A stretch of DNA of 64,000 nucleotides from Limimaricola sp027213785 (GCF_050847355.1 NZ_CP193755.1:2604001-2668000), one strand, 5' to 3'. Numbered from the stretch's first letter, positions 35,691-45,219 are shown. Notes: generated from the sequence alone by a model not told the origin. Numbers and translations: made by a program.

Positions 35691-37112
35691 TCAGCGCCCA
35701 TAGAACAGCTCCGGCAGTCCGAAGACCAGGTTCGGGAAGATGTAGACCAGCACCATCGAGACCACGACCATGGCGAGGAACGGCATGATCCCCTTGAAGA
35801 TCTGCGTCAGCCGCACCTCCGGGGGCGCGATGCCCTTGAGGTAGTAGGCCGACATCGCCATCGGCGGTGTCAGGAACGAGGTCTGCAGGTTCAGCGCCAC
35901 GAGGATGCCGAAGAACAGCGGATCGACCCCGAAGATCTCCAGAAGCGGCAGGAAGATCGGCACGAAGATGATGATGATCTCCGACCATTCCAGCGGCCAT
36001 CCCAGAAGGAAGATGATCAGCTGCGCCAGGATCAGGAACTGCACCGGGGTCAGGTCGAGGCCTGAGACGAACTCCGAGATCAGATGCTCGCCGCCCAGAT
36101 AGGAGAAGACCGAGGAGAAGATGTAAGAGCCGACGAAGAGCCAGCACACCATCGCCGTGGTCCGCACCGTGAGATAGACGCTCTCGCGCAGCCGCTGGAA
36201 GGTCATGGCGCGGTAGATCACCGCCAGCACCATGCCGCCCAGCGCGCCGATCGCGGCGGCCTCCGTGGGGGTGGCGAGGCCGAACAGGATCGAACCCAGC
36301 ACCGACAGGATCAGCACCGCCAGCGGAAAGAAGGAGGTGAAGAGCATCCACAGCAGCTTGCCCAGCGGCACGTCGGGCACTTCGTCCTTGGTCGGGCGCG
36401 GCGCGACCGAGGGCTGGAGGATCGAGCGGCCGACCACATAGGTGAGGTAGAGGCCGACGAGCACGAGACCCGGCAGCAGCGCGCCCGCATAGAGCCGGAC
36501 GATCGAGACGCCCGAGGCCGCCGCATAGACGATCAGCATGATCGAGGGCGGGATCAGGATGCCCAGCGTGCCGCCGGCGCAGATGATGCCCGCGGCGAAG
36601 GAGGGCTCGTAGCGCGCCTTGAGCATAGCGGGCAGCGCCAAGAGGCCCATCAGCGTCACCACGGCGCCGACGATGCCGGTGGCGGTGGCGAAGAGCGCGC
36701 AGGTGATCAGCGCCGCGACGCCCATCGAGCCGGGCACGTTCTTGGAGGCGATGTTGAGCGTGGTGAACAGCCGGTCGACGATGTTCGCGCGCTCGACGAT
36801 GTAGCCCATGAACAGGAACAAGGGCACCGCGGTCAGCACCTCGTTCGACATCACCGTGTAGGTCTGGTTGATGAACAGGTCGAAGACGCGGTTGTTCAGG
36901 AATCCCTCGATCCAGGTCGACGTGCTTTCCCACCAGCTGGCGATCTCGGGATCGAGCCGGTCGAAGTTGCGCCACATGCGGCCGGCATCGAAATAGGCGT
37001 AGTAGCCGAAGCCGATGCCGAGCGCCATCAGCGTGAAGGCGATGGGAAAGCCCAGGAAGACGAGGCAGATGAAGACGCCCAGCATCATCAGGGCGATTTG
37101 CGGTTCGGTCAC
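35691..37112 (-). CDS. TRAP transporter large permease subunit (DctM)
   Basis: This 473-residue inner-membrane protein is the channel subunit of a TRAP importer driven by an ion gradient. It has about 12 hydrophobic segments, with typical DctM stretches VPLFLFMGYIVERANI, GMLILIPPSIMLIVYA-like GTLGILIPPSIMLIVYA, and IGALGGMVLAVIYR. It contains an extra loop near residues 48-75 seen in the longer DctM subgroup. It follows the DctQ gene by 40 bp and precedes the amidase by 1 bp. Confidence 0.95.
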   Translation of the reverse strand: MTEPQIALMMLGVFICLVFLGFPIAFTLMALGIGFGYYAYFDAGRMWRNFDRLDPEIASWWESTSTWIEGFLNNRVFDLFINQTYTVMSNEVLTAVPLFLFMGYIVERANIVDRLFTTLNIASKNVPGSMGVAALITCALFATATGIVGAVVTLMGLLALPAMLKARYEPSFAAGIICAGGTLGILIPPSIMLIVYAAASGVSIVRLYAGALLPGLVLVGLYLTYVVGRSILQPSVAPRPTKDEVPDVPLGKLLWMLFTSFFPLAVLILSVLGSILFGLATPTEAAAIGALGGMVLAVIYRAMTFQRLRESVYLTVRTTAMVCWLFVGSYIFSSVFSYLGGEHLISEFVSGLDLTPVQFLILAQLIIFLLGWPLEWSEIIIIFVPIFLPLLEIFGVDPLFFGILVALNLQTSFLTPPMAMSAYYLKGIAPPEVRLTQIFKGIMPFLAMVVVSMVLVYIFPNLVFGLPELFYGR

Positions 37113-37152
37113 GTGCGTGCGCTCCGTATCGGGTTAACGCGGAAGCCGCGCG

Positions 37153-37740
37153 TCATTTCATGTCCGGGTGATCGCTGGGGGCGGTCATCTGCTTCATCAG
37201 AAGCTGCTCGGTCTCCTCGACATCCTCCGCCGCGGCGAGCCAGACGCCGTCGCGCATCGCGAGGATGCAGCGGAAGACCTGTGCGACCCCCTGGATCGCG
37301 AGCAGGATGCCGGCGGCGACGATCACCGTCTTGAACTGGTAGATCGGCACGCCTGCCGGGCTGTTGACCGAAACCTCGCCGTATTGCCAGGAGCGCGAGG
37401 CGTATTTCCAGCCCGCGAAGATCAGCGCGAAGACGCCGGGAAAGAAGAATATGATGTAGAGCAGGCCATCGACCGCGGCCTGCACCCTGACCGGCCAGAG
37501 CCGGTAGAGGAAGTCGCCGCGCACATGACCACCGCGCGACAGCGTGTAGGCGCCGCCGATCATGAACAACGTGCCGTACATGATGAAGGAGAGGTCGAGC
37601 GCCCAGGGCGTGGGCGCACCCAGCACGTAGCGCACGAAGACCTCGTAGCTGACCCCGAAGGTCATCAGCACGATGAGCCAGCCGAAGACCTTGCCGAAGG
37701 CGGCGGAGAGGGCGTCGGCGAATTTGATGTATCCGAGCAT
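37153..37740 (-). CDS. TRAP transporter small permease subunit (DctQ)
   Basis: The 195-residue protein has four predicted membrane helices and the DctQ pattern of a first helix (FGKVFGWLIVLMTFGVSYEVFVRYVLG), then PTPWALDLSFIMYGTLFMIGGAYTLSRGGHVRGDFLY. It partners DctM. The C-terminus is cytoplasmic and acidic. It sits between the binding protein and DctM in the order P-Q-M common for TRAP operons. Confidence 0.93.
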   Translation of the reverse strand: MLGYIKFADALSAAFGKVFGWLIVLMTFGVSYEVFVRYVLGAPTPWALDLSFIMYGTLFMIGGAYTLSRGGHVRGDFLYRLWPVRVQAAVDGLLYIIFFFPGVFALIFAGWKYASRSWQYGEVSVNSPAGVPIYQFKTVIVAAGILLAIQGVAQVFRCILAMRDGVWLAAAEDVEETEQLLMKQMTAPSDHPDMK

Positions 37741-37802
37741 TCGCGTCCCGTATGGTTGCGGGCCCGGCGACGCGGTCGCGCCGCCGGGCGGTCAGGCTTG
37801 GC

Positions 37803-38939
37803 TCAGAGCGCCAGCTTGCCGGGGTAGTAGTGCTCGTAGGCGAGCGTGTAGTCCGGCGAGTTCATCAGCGTGTAGTAGGTCACGCGTTCGACCCATTCGC
37901 GCTGGCTGTCGAGCACGCGCTTCATGAACTCGTCCTGCTCGAGCTCGGGGATCAGCGCGTCCCAGGCGTCGAGCTGGGCCGAGAGGATCGCCTGCGGCGT
38001 GCGGTGCACGGTGACGCCGCTCTCGGAGAGCTTTTGCAGGTCGCGCGAGTACTGGTCCAGCGCGGTCGCCGAGTTCGCGGTCGAGGCGGCTTCGACCGCG
38101 TGGCGCATGATCGCCTGCAGGTCGGGGTCGAGCCCTTCCATGAAGCTCTTGGAGAACAGGAACTCGAAGCTCTCGGAGGCCTGGTGGTAGGACGAGAGAT
38201 AGTAGTTCTTGGCCACGTCCTGCGCGCCGAAGCGGCTGTCGGAGGTCGGGTTGTTGAACTCGAAGGCGTCGATCACGCCGCGCTCCATGGCGGGCACGAT
38301 CTCGCCGCCCGGCAGCTGCGCAACCGACATGCCCATCGACTGCATCAGGTCGGCCGCGAGGCCCACGGTGCGGTACTTCAGGCCCTTGATGTCGTCGACG
38401 CTGGCGACCTCGTTCTTGAACCAGCCGAAGGGCTGCGCCGGCATCGGGAAGCCGAGCATGCCCTCGACGTCGAGGCCCATCGTATCCATCAGCTCGGCGT
38501 AGAACTCCTTGCCGCCGCCGGCGTAGAACCAGCCCAGCATGGTATCGGCCGAACCGCCGAAGACGGGGCCGGTGCCGAACAGCGAGGCGGCCTTGTTCTT
38601 GCCGTACCAGTAGACCGGCACCGAGTGGGCCATGTCGATCAGACCGTCGCTCACCGCGTCCATCACTTGGAACGCCGCGACCACGGCGCCTGCGGGCAGC
38701 ACGTCGACCTTGAGCCTGCCGCCGGACATCGCCTCGACGCGGTCGGCATAGGCCTGCGCCATTTCCTGCCAGATGTCCGAGGCCGGCCAGGAGGTCTGCA
38801 GCTTCACGACGATCGGGCTCTGGGCGAGCACGGCCGGTGCGGCGAGACCGCCGGCCGCGGTGACGCCCGCGCCGAGCGCGCCCTTGCGCAGGAACGAACG
38901 CCGCGACACCTGCGCGGTCTTCTTCGGGGTAACTGTCAT
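37803..38939 (-). CDS. TRAP transporter substrate-binding protein (DctP), Tat-exported
   Basis: The 378-residue protein begins with a twin-arginine signal: SRRSFLRKGALGAG near residues 12-25, followed by a hydrophobic stretch and the cleavage site AVLAQ. The mature part starts PIVVKLQTSWPASDIWQEMA, as in DctP proteins, and includes DIKGLKYRTVGLAADLMQ, where the conserved Arg clamps the carboxylate of the ligand. The ATG at 38939 removes a 7-residue extension of the longest frame and puts the Tat motif near the start. Tat export suggests folding, perhaps oligomerisation, before secretion. The ligand is unknown. Confidence 0.93.
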   Translation of the reverse strand: MTVTPKKTAQVSRRSFLRKGALGAGVTAAGGLAAPAVLAQSPIVVKLQTSWPASDIWQEMAQAYADRVEAMSGGRLKVDVLPAGAVVAAFQVMDAVSDGLIDMAHSVPVYWYGKNKAASLFGTGPVFGGSADTMLGWFYAGGGKEFYAELMDTMGLDVEGMLGFPMPAQPFGWFKNEVASVDDIKGLKYRTVGLAADLMQSMGMSVAQLPGGEIVPAMERGVIDAFEFNNPTSDSRFGAQDVAKNYYLSSYHQASESFEFLFSKSFMEGLDPDLQAIMRHAVEAASTANSATALDQYSRDLQKLSESGVTVHRTPQAILSAQLDAWDALIPELEQDEFMKRVLDSQREWVERVTYYTLMNSPDYTLAYEHYYPGKLAL

Positions 38940-39021
38940 GAACTCCTCCCAGATATCCAATTGGGCCGGCGCTCCCCCGCGCGGCCACCCCGATCATTGA
39001 GGTTCGGCCACGTAAACGCAA

Positions 39022-39062
39022 CTGGTAATTATTCTTGACCAGATCGGCGCCGCGTCTAGTTC
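39022..39062 (+). promoter_or_regulatory. Candidate promoter with an upstream GGTAAT-TTGACCA element
   Basis: GGTAATTATTCTTGACCA (39024-39041) is flanked to give the inverted pair CTGGT/ACCAG (39022-39042). Its TTGACC (39035-39040) is followed after 16 bp by TAGTTC (39057-39062), a possible sigma70 promoter toward the hybrid kinase. A nearly identical element precedes the PQQ dehydrogenase. It could instead be an operator for the divergent TRAP operon. Confidence 0.4.
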
Positions 39063-39165
39063 AGCCCGTCCTCGTGCTCCGATTTGCATTGCGGCCCGCC
39101 CTCCACCTTGTTCGCGGGCGCGATGCCGATATATCTGGCGGGCTGGCAATCGCAGGAATTTCCCG

Positions 39166-42087
39166 ATGACGCTCGACATCAGCACGGTCTTCGAATCGGC
39201 CGCGACGGCCTACATGCTGATCGATCGCGACCTGCGCTATGTCTGGGTGAACCGAGCCTATTGCGAGGTCACCGGGCGCAGCCCCGAACAGCTGCTGGGC
39301 CGCAGCGTACCCGAAGTGTTTCCCGCCCAAGGCGAAGCCGAGGCGATGCTGCACGCCTCCTTCGAACGGGTATTCCGCAATGGCCGGACCGATCACCTGC
39401 CGCTGATCCCCTACCCGATCGCCGATGCCGACGGCGAGGTCGAGCACCGTTACTGGAGCGCCACCCATACGCCGATCCCGGGCGGTGACGGCCGGGTGCA
39501 GTATCTGCTGCAAAACACCCATGACGTGACCGACCTGTACATGCGGGCGCATCGCGGAGAGCCCGACCAGGAGCAACTCGCGGAGCGCGGCAAGGAGGGC
39601 GAAATGCTGCTCCGGGCCGAGAGCGTGGCGCAGCAGAACCTCGAACTCGGCATGGCGGCGCGGTTCTTCGAGACGGTGTTCGACCAGGCGCCGAGCTTCA
39701 TCGCCATCGTCAGCGAGCCCGATCATATCTTCCGGCTGGCCAACCGCGCCTACATGCAGATCGTCGGCGTCGACCGGCATCTGATCGGACGGCCTGTCCG
39801 GGAGGCGCTGCCGGAGGTGGTGGAGCAAGGCTTCATGGAGCTGCTCGATCAGGTCTGGCACAGCGGCGAGCCGCTCACCATGCGTGACGTGCAGGCCTAT
39901 CTCGAGGACGATGAGGGCCGGCGCAAGGAAGTCTTCGTCGACTTCGTCTACCAGCCGCTCTTCGGCCCCAACGGCCGCACCATAGGTATCCTCATACAGG
40001 GCCACGACGTCACCGCCCAGCATCGCGCGGTGACCGAGCTGCGCAATGCCGAGGAGCGATTCCGCACCTTGGCGCAGAACATGCCGGCCCATGTCTGGAC
40101 CGCCCGGCCGGACGGGATGCTCGACTGGGTCAGCGACCCGATCCATGCCTATGCCGGCACCAGCGACGGCCAGCTGCTGGGCGAGGATTGGGGCCGGATC
40201 GTGCATCCCGACGACCTCGCGCAGGTGGTTCCGATCTGGGAGAGCTCGATCGCGCGGGGCGAGACTTACGAGACCGAATTCCGCCTGCGGCGGGCGGATG
40301 GCAGCTGGCGCTGGTTCCTGGTGCGCGCGGTGCCGGTGCGCGACCCCGAAGGGCGGATCGCGCAATGGATCGGCACCAACACCGACATCGAGGACCGCAA
40401 GGCGACCGAGGCGACACTGGCCGAGCTGAACGCAACGCTCGAGGAACGGGTCGAGAACCGCAACCGGGCGCTCGAAGAGGTCAACGCGACGCTGCGCCAG
40501 AGCCAGAAGATGGAGGCGATCGGCAACCTCGCGGGCGGCGTCGCGCATGATTTCAACAACCTGCTGCAGGCGATCACCGGCAGCCTGCAGCTGGCCCAGC
40601 GCGAGCTCGGCCCCGATGCGCCGGCGGCGCGGCGGATCGGCCAGGCGATGGGCGCGGTCGAGCGCGGCGCCACGCTCGCGACCCAGCTGCTGGCCTTCGG
40701 CCGGCGCCAGCCGCTCGAGCCGCGCGCCGTCGATCTGGGGCGGATGCTGGACGAGCTGACCCCGATCCTGCGCTCGGCCGTGGGCGAGGGCGTGCGGATC
40801 GAAACCCGGTTGGCGCCGGGGCTGTGGAACACGCTGGTCGACGCCGCCAATCTCGAGAACGCGCTCCTGAACCTCGTCGTGAACGCGCGCGACGCGATGC
40901 AGGGCCAGGGCCGGCTCACGATCGAGCTGGGCAACACCGAGATCGATGCCGGGACCGCACGGGCGATGACCGACGTGGTGCCGGGCGAATACGTGCGGCT
41001 CTCGGTCAAGGATGACGGCAGCGGCATGGAGCCCGAAGTGATCGAGAAGATCTTCGAGCCCTTCTTCACCACAAAGCCCGAGGGCAAGGGCACCGGGCTC
41101 GGCATGGCGATGGTCTATGGCTTCGTGAAGCAGTCCGGCGGCCATGTGACGATCGACAGCGCGCCGGGCCGCGGCACCACGGTACGGGTCTACCTGCCCC
41201 GTTCGCTCAGGGCCGCGGCCCCGGCGCCGCAGCGCAGCGCCGGGCCGGTGCTCGGTGGTCGCGAGACGGTGCTGCTGGTCGAGGATGATTTCGACGTGCG
41301 GCAGGTTGCGGCCGAGATGCTGGAGGATCTGGGCTACGCGGTGATCACGGCCGAGGATGCCGATGCAGGTCTCGGCGTGATCGAATCCGATCGCGACTTC
41401 GACCTGCTGCTCACCGACGTGGTGATGCCGGGGCGGCTCACCAGCCGCGAGATGGCCGAGCGGGCGCAGGCGCTGCGGCCGGGGCTGCCGGTGCTGTTCG
41501 CCTCGGGCTATTCGCGCGATGCGATCGTGCATGACGGCCGTCTCGACGACGGCATCCAGCTGCTGCCCAAACCCTATCGCCGCGAAACCCTGGCACGGCG
41601 GCTGCGCGAACTGCTCGACCGACCGGCCGGATCGGAGCGCGCCGCGGTCCCGAGCAAGGCGCCGCAGACGCCCGCGCCTGCCCCGGCCGGCGCGCCGGCC
41701 CTGGCGCCGACCCCGACCCTGCCTGCGCCGTCCGAAGGCATCGGCGGCCTGCGGGTCGTGGTCTGCGAGGATGACACCTTCATCCGGCTGGATCTGGTGG
41801 AGATGCTGATGGCCGCGGGCGCCGAGGTACGCGAGGCCGCGACGGGCGCGCAGGCGCTGGCGCTCCTGGAGGCGGCACCGGCGGACCGGCTCCTGATCGA
41901 TGTGGGCCTGCCGGACCGCTCCGGCCTCGAGGTTGCGCGCGACGCGGTGGCACGCCAGCCGGATCTGTCGGTGATCTTCGCCACCGGCCGCGACACGGTG
42001 CCCGGCGCAGAGAACCTGCCGCAGGCGCGGGTGCTGACCAAGCCCTTCGGACAGGAGGCGCTGTTGCGGGCGGTGGGTCTCGCCTGA
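39166..42087 (+). CDS. Hybrid sensor histidine kinase, PAS-PAS-PAS-HK-REC-REC
   Basis: The 973-residue protein has no membrane helix, so it senses in the cytoplasm. Three PAS domains occupy about 8-120, 165-285 and 295-415; the last has a PAC segment WFLVRAVPVRDPEGRIAQWI. A short coiled coil leads to the kinase core with phospho-acceptor His461 in GGVAHDFNN and ATP-site boxes NLVVNARDAM, DDGSGMEPE and GKGTGLGMAM. Two receiver domains follow, with phospho-acceptors Asp751 (LLLTDVVMP) and Asp912 (LLIDVGLP), joined by a Pro/Ala linker. It lies alone between two transporter clusters, without an output-domain regulator next to it. Confidence 0.92.
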   Translation: MTLDISTVFESAATAYMLIDRDLRYVWVNRAYCEVTGRSPEQLLGRSVPEVFPAQGEAEAMLHASFERVFRNGRTDHLPLIPYPIADADGEVEHRYWSATHTPIPGGDGRVQYLLQNTHDVTDLYMRAHRGEPDQEQLAERGKEGEMLLRAESVAQQNLELGMAARFFETVFDQAPSFIAIVSEPDHIFRLANRAYMQIVGVDRHLIGRPVREALPEVVEQGFMELLDQVWHSGEPLTMRDVQAYLEDDEGRRKEVFVDFVYQPLFGPNGRTIGILIQGHDVTAQHRAVTELRNAEERFRTLAQNMPAHVWTARPDGMLDWVSDPIHAYAGTSDGQLLGEDWGRIVHPDDLAQVVPIWESSIARGETYETEFRLRRADGSWRWFLVRAVPVRDPEGRIAQWIGTNTDIEDRKATEATLAELNATLEERVENRNRALEEVNATLRQSQKMEAIGNLAGGVAHDFNNLLQAITGSLQLAQRELGPDAPAARRIGQAMGAVERGATLATQLLAFGRRQPLEPRAVDLGRMLDELTPILRSAVGEGVRIETRLAPGLWNTLVDAANLENALLNLVVNARDAMQGQGRLTIELGNTEIDAGTARAMTDVVPGEYVRLSVKDDGSGMEPEVIEKIFEPFFTTKPEGKGTGLGMAMVYGFVKQSGGHVTIDSAPGRGTTVRVYLPRSLRAAAPAPQRSAGPVLGGRETVLLVEDDFDVRQVAAEMLEDLGYAVITAEDADAGLGVIESDRDFDLLLTDVVMPGRLTSREMAERAQALRPGLPVLFASGYSRDAIVHDGRLDDGIQLLPKPYRRETLARRLRELLDRPAGSERAAVPSKAPQTPAPAPAGAPALAPTPTLPAPSEGIGGLRVVVCEDDTFIRLDLVEMLMAAGAEVREAATGAQALALLEAAPADRLLIDVGLPDRSGLEVARDAVARQPDLSVIFATGRDTVPGAENLPQARVLTKPFGQEALLRAVGLA

Positions 42088-42091
42088 ACGC

Positions 42092-42123
42092 GCACGGGCC
42101 GCGCATTCCCGCGCGGCCCGTGC
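42092..42123. terminator. Perfect 13-bp inverted repeat after the hybrid kinase gene
   Basis: GCACGGGCCGCGC (42092-42104) and GCGCGGCCCGTGC (42111-42123) flank a 6-nt loop 5 bp after the stop codon. The stem is very stable but the T run is weak. Confidence 0.7.
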
Positions 42124-42136
42124 CTCTCCCCAGCTC

Positions 42137-42168
42137 CGGGCGGGGGTCTTTCGCCCCCGTCCCGCCCG
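42137..42168 (-). terminator. GC-rich hairpin after tctA
   Basis: CGGGCGGG and CCCGCCCG flank a region that can also pair internally, 7 bp downstream of the tctA stop codon on the minus strand. It is probably the tctA terminator and stands back to back with the kinase terminator. Confidence 0.55.
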
Positions 42169-42174
42169 TTTGCC

Positions 42175-43716
42175 TTAGTCGGTGATCGCGGCCTCGCGCT
42201 GGGCCGCGCCGCGCATCCGTGCCTTGACCACGCCGCCCACGAAGATCGGCAGCACGAAGCCGATGATCGCCACGGCCCAGAGCGCCAGCGTCAGCCAAGA
42301 GCCGAACAGCACCGAGTAGTCGCCATCGGCGATGGTCACGGCGCGGCGCATGTTCACTTCCATGGCATTGCCCAGAAGGGTGCCGAGGATCACCGGCACC
42401 AGCGGCACGTCGAGCTTCCTGAGCACCCAGCCCGCGACGCCGAAGGCGATCATCACCATCAGGTCGAAGCTGGAACCGGAGATGCCGTAGATTCCGACGA
42501 AGGAGACCATGGCGACGATCGGCATCAGGATGCGCGGCGGCACCATCAGCACCCGCACGAACAGCCCCACCATCGGGATGTTCATCGCCAGCAGCATGAC
42601 GTTGCCGATGAACAGCGCCGCGATCAGGCCCCAGACCACGTCCGGGTTCTGGGTGAACAGCAGCGGTCCGGGGGTGATGTTGAGCGACAGCAGCACCGCC
42701 AGCAGCACCGCCGTGGTGCCCGAGCCGGGCACGCCCAGCGCCAGCATCGGCACCAGCGCGCCGCCCGCGGCGGCGTTGTTGCCCGCCTCGGGCGCCGCGA
42801 CGCCGCGCGGATCGCCGGTGCCAAAGGTGCCCTCGCGGTCCACCAGCTTCTTTTCCATTGAGTAGGAGATGAACGAGCCCAGCGAGGCCCCGGCACCGGG
42901 CAGCACGCCCGCGATGAAGCCCAGAACCGTGGTGCGCAGCATCGTCGGCGTGCAGGATTTCAGCACCTTCCAGGACGGGGTGATCCGGCCGATGTTCAGC
43001 TTCGGCGCCGTGCTGGCATCCTTGTCGGTGCCGCGATGCTCGAGGAAGATGAACACTTCCGACAGCGCGAACAGCCCGACGATGGCGACGAGAAAATCGA
43101 TGCCGTCATAGAGATGCACCTCGCCGAAGGTGAAGCGCGGCACGCCGGTCTGGGTGTCGACGCCGACCATGGCGAGACCGAGGCCCAGCGCCGCGGCGAA
43201 GGCCGATTTCGCCTGGTTGGTCGAGGACACGCCGCCCAGCGTCATGAACGCCAGGGCGAAGAGCGCGAAATACTCGGCCGGTCCGAACAGCAGCGCCACC
43301 TTGACGAGCTGCGGCGCCAGCATGACGAGGCCCCAGGTCGCGAAGAAGGCCCCGACGAAGGAGGCGACGCCCGACAGCGCCAGCGCCTCGCCGGCCCGGC
43401 CGTTTCGGGCCATCGGGTAACCGTCGAGGCAGGTCATCATCGCCGGTTCGTCGCCGGGGATGTTGAGCAGGATCGACGATATCCGCCCGCCATACATCGC
43501 GCCGTAATAGACCGAGGTGAGCAGGATCAGCGACGGCGTCGCGCCGAGGCCCAGCGTGAAGGCCAGCGGGATCAGGATCGCCACGCCGTTCGAGGGGCCG
43601 AGGCCCGGCAGCGCCCCCATGATGGTGCCCAGAAAGCAGCCCATCAGCGCCAGCGCCAGATTCTGCCAGGTGAGGGCGACGGCGAAGCCGTCGCCGAGTG
43701 ATGCGAGCAGTTCCAT
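42175..43716 (-). CDS. tctA: Tripartite tricarboxylate transporter permease TctA
   Basis: This 513-residue inner-membrane protein is the large subunit of a TTT-family importer. Both TctA repeat signatures are present: GALPGLGPSNGVAILIPL near residue 38 and GVLPGAGASLGSFISYSMEK near 265, the two similar pore loops. About 11-12 hydrophobic helices are visible. It follows tctB by 10 bp. The transported compound is not defined by this subunit; family members take citrate, tartrate, terephthalate, glutarate and other carboxylates. Confidence 0.95.
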   Translation of the reverse strand: MELLASLGDGFAVALTWQNLALALMGCFLGTIMGALPGLGPSNGVAILIPLAFTLGLGATPSLILLTSVYYGAMYGGRISSILLNIPGDEPAMMTCLDGYPMARNGRAGEALALSGVASFVGAFFATWGLVMLAPQLVKVALLFGPAEYFALFALAFMTLGGVSSTNQAKSAFAAALGLGLAMVGVDTQTGVPRFTFGEVHLYDGIDFLVAIVGLFALSEVFIFLEHRGTDKDASTAPKLNIGRITPSWKVLKSCTPTMLRTTVLGFIAGVLPGAGASLGSFISYSMEKKLVDREGTFGTGDPRGVAAPEAGNNAAAGGALVPMLALGVPGSGTTAVLLAVLLSLNITPGPLLFTQNPDVVWGLIAALFIGNVMLLAMNIPMVGLFVRVLMVPPRILMPIVAMVSFVGIYGISGSSFDLMVMIAFGVAGWVLRKLDVPLVPVILGTLLGNAMEVNMRRAVTIADGDYSVLFGSWLTLALWAVAIIGFVLPIFVGGVVKARMRGAAQREAAITD

Positions 43717-43726
43717 GATCGCTCCT

Positions 43727-44158
43727 TCAGAAGCCCAGAGGCCCGCGGGCGAGGCTGAGCCCGAGGACGAGATGGAAGATGGCGTAGATGCCCAGGCTCG
43801 TGCCGACGCCGATCAGCACGCTTTGCAGCGGCGACGAGCCGAGCCGCCAGGTCAGGTAGGCGGCCGCGAAGGCGGTGGCGATGACGAAGCCCAGCTCGGG
43901 CAGCAGCTGCGCGTAGGCGATCATCACCAGGGCGGCGAGACCGATCTCGGCCAGCCGTCCCGCGCGGGGCCATTCGGGTTCCGGGTCCGGCTTGAACAGG
44001 AACCAGATCGAACTCAGCGCCATGACCGCGGCGATACCATAGGGAAAGGCGCGCGGGCCCACCGCATCCGACATGAAGCTGTCGGGGATGATGGTGGCGC
44101 GCCAGATATAGAGCAGCGCGAGCATCAGGCCGATGCCGCCGAAGATTCGATCGCTCAT
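43727..44158 (-). CDS. tctB: Tripartite tricarboxylate transporter small permease TctB
   Basis: The 143-residue protein has four hydrophobic segments and the TctB arrangement, starting RIFGGIGLMLALLYIWRATI and containing SDAVGPRAFPYGIAAVMALSS, the usual GPRxFP loop between the first helices. The ATG at 44158 is the family start; the longer frame to 44359 runs back into tctC. It lies between tctC and tctA in the order C-B-A, within one transcript. Confidence 0.9.
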   Translation of the reverse strand: MSDRIFGGIGLMLALLYIWRATIIPDSFMSDAVGPRAFPYGIAAVMALSSIWFLFKPDPEPEWPRAGRLAEIGLAALVMIAYAQLLPELGFVIATAFAAAYLTWRLGSSPLQSVLIGVGTSLGIYAIFHLVLGLSLARGPLGF

Positions 44159-44229
44159 GCGATCCTCCCGGAATTGGGGGACGGGGCGCGCCTCGCGGCG
44201 GCGCCCCGTCCGGGCCCTCGAGGGGCCGG

Positions 44230-45219
44230 TTACTGGATGATGCCGATTTCCTTCGACAGCTCGGTGATCTCGTTCACCGAGTCCTGCACGAAGGCCTGGA
44301 ACTCCTCGCCCTGCAGGTCGAGCGGCGCGAGGCCGTTGGCCTCCATGATCGCCTGCCATTCGTCGGAGGCGTAGAGCTGGTCGATCGAATTCGCCCAGTA
44401 GTCATAGGCCTCCTCGGACATGTCGCCCGGGCCGTAGAAGCCGCGCCAGTTGGCGCCGACCGCGTCGATGCCCTGCTCCTTGGCGGTGGGGATGTCCGAA
44501 TACTCGCCCTCGAGCCGCTCCGGCGCCAGCACCGCCAGCACGCGGATGTCGCCGGATTCGATGAAACCGGTGGATTCGGACAGATCGCCGGTGAAGGCCT
44601 GGAGCGAGCCGCCCAGCAGCTGCGTGACCGCCTCGCCGCCGCCGTCGAAGGCGATGTACTTGACGCCGCGCACCTCCTCGATTCCGGCCTCCTGTGCGGC
44701 GATCAGCACCTTGAGGTGGTCCCAGCCGCCCACGGCCGAGCCGCCGCCGATCGAGATCGAGGTGGGGTCGGCCTTGATCATCTCCATCAGATGCGGCAGG
44801 TCCTGCACCTCGCTGTCGGCGGCGACGGCGATCACGCCGTAATCGGCACCGACGGAGCCGAGCCAGCGGACCTGGTCCATGGTGTTGCCGGGATAGGCGT
44901 TCTGCGCCAGACGGGTCGCGGTGGCCGAGGAGGCGGCGACGATCAGATCGTTGTCATCCTTGCGCTTGTTCACCACCTCGGCGAAGGCCACGCCGCCGCC
45001 ACCGCCGGCGAGGTTGACGACCTGCATGGTCGAGGGGATCAGGCCGAGATCCTGCAGGGTCTTGCCGACCTGGCGGCAGGTGAAGTCCCAGCCGCCGCCC
45101 GGGTTGGCGGGTGCGATGCATTCGGGGTTCTGGGGCGTGAAGTCCTGCGCCATGAGCGCGGCGGGCGCGGTGCCCAGGAACGCGGCCGCGATCAGGCCGC
45201 GGCGGAACGTGATGGTCAT
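44230..45219 (-). CDS. tctC: Tripartite tricarboxylate transporter substrate-binding protein TctC (Bug family)
   Basis: The 329-residue periplasmic protein has a Sec signal (MTITFRRGLIAAAFLGTAPAALMAQ) and the mature start PQNPECIAPANPGGGWDFTCR. The ANPGGGWDFTCR stretch is the ligand-binding loop of the TctC branch, and SIGGGSAVGGWDHLKVLIA is the second binding loop. It delivers the solute to TctAB. It is the first gene of the tctCBA operon, divergent from the two-component genes. Confidence 0.93.
   Translation of the reverse strand: MTITFRRGLIAAAFLGTAPAALMAQDFTPQNPECIAPANPGGGWDFTCRQVGKTLQDLGLIPSTMQVVNLAGGGGGVAFAEVVNKRKDDNDLIVAASSATATRLAQNAYPGNTMDQVRWLGSVGADYGVIAVAADSEVQDLPHLMEMIKADPTSISIGGGSAVGGWDHLKVLIAAQEAGIEEVRGVKYIAFDGGGEAVTQLLGGSLQAFTGDLSESTGFIESGDIRVLAVLAPERLEGEYSDIPTAKEQGIDAVGANWRGFYGPGDMSEEAYDYWANSIDQLYASDEWQAIMEANGLAPLDLQGEEFQAFVQDSVNEITELSKEIGIIQ

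Noticed and set aside
39061..41532. 823-residue open frame antisense to the hybrid kinase
   Set aside because: The plus strand encodes PAS, kinase and receiver motifs in order; the minus frame has none and is a high-GC shadow.
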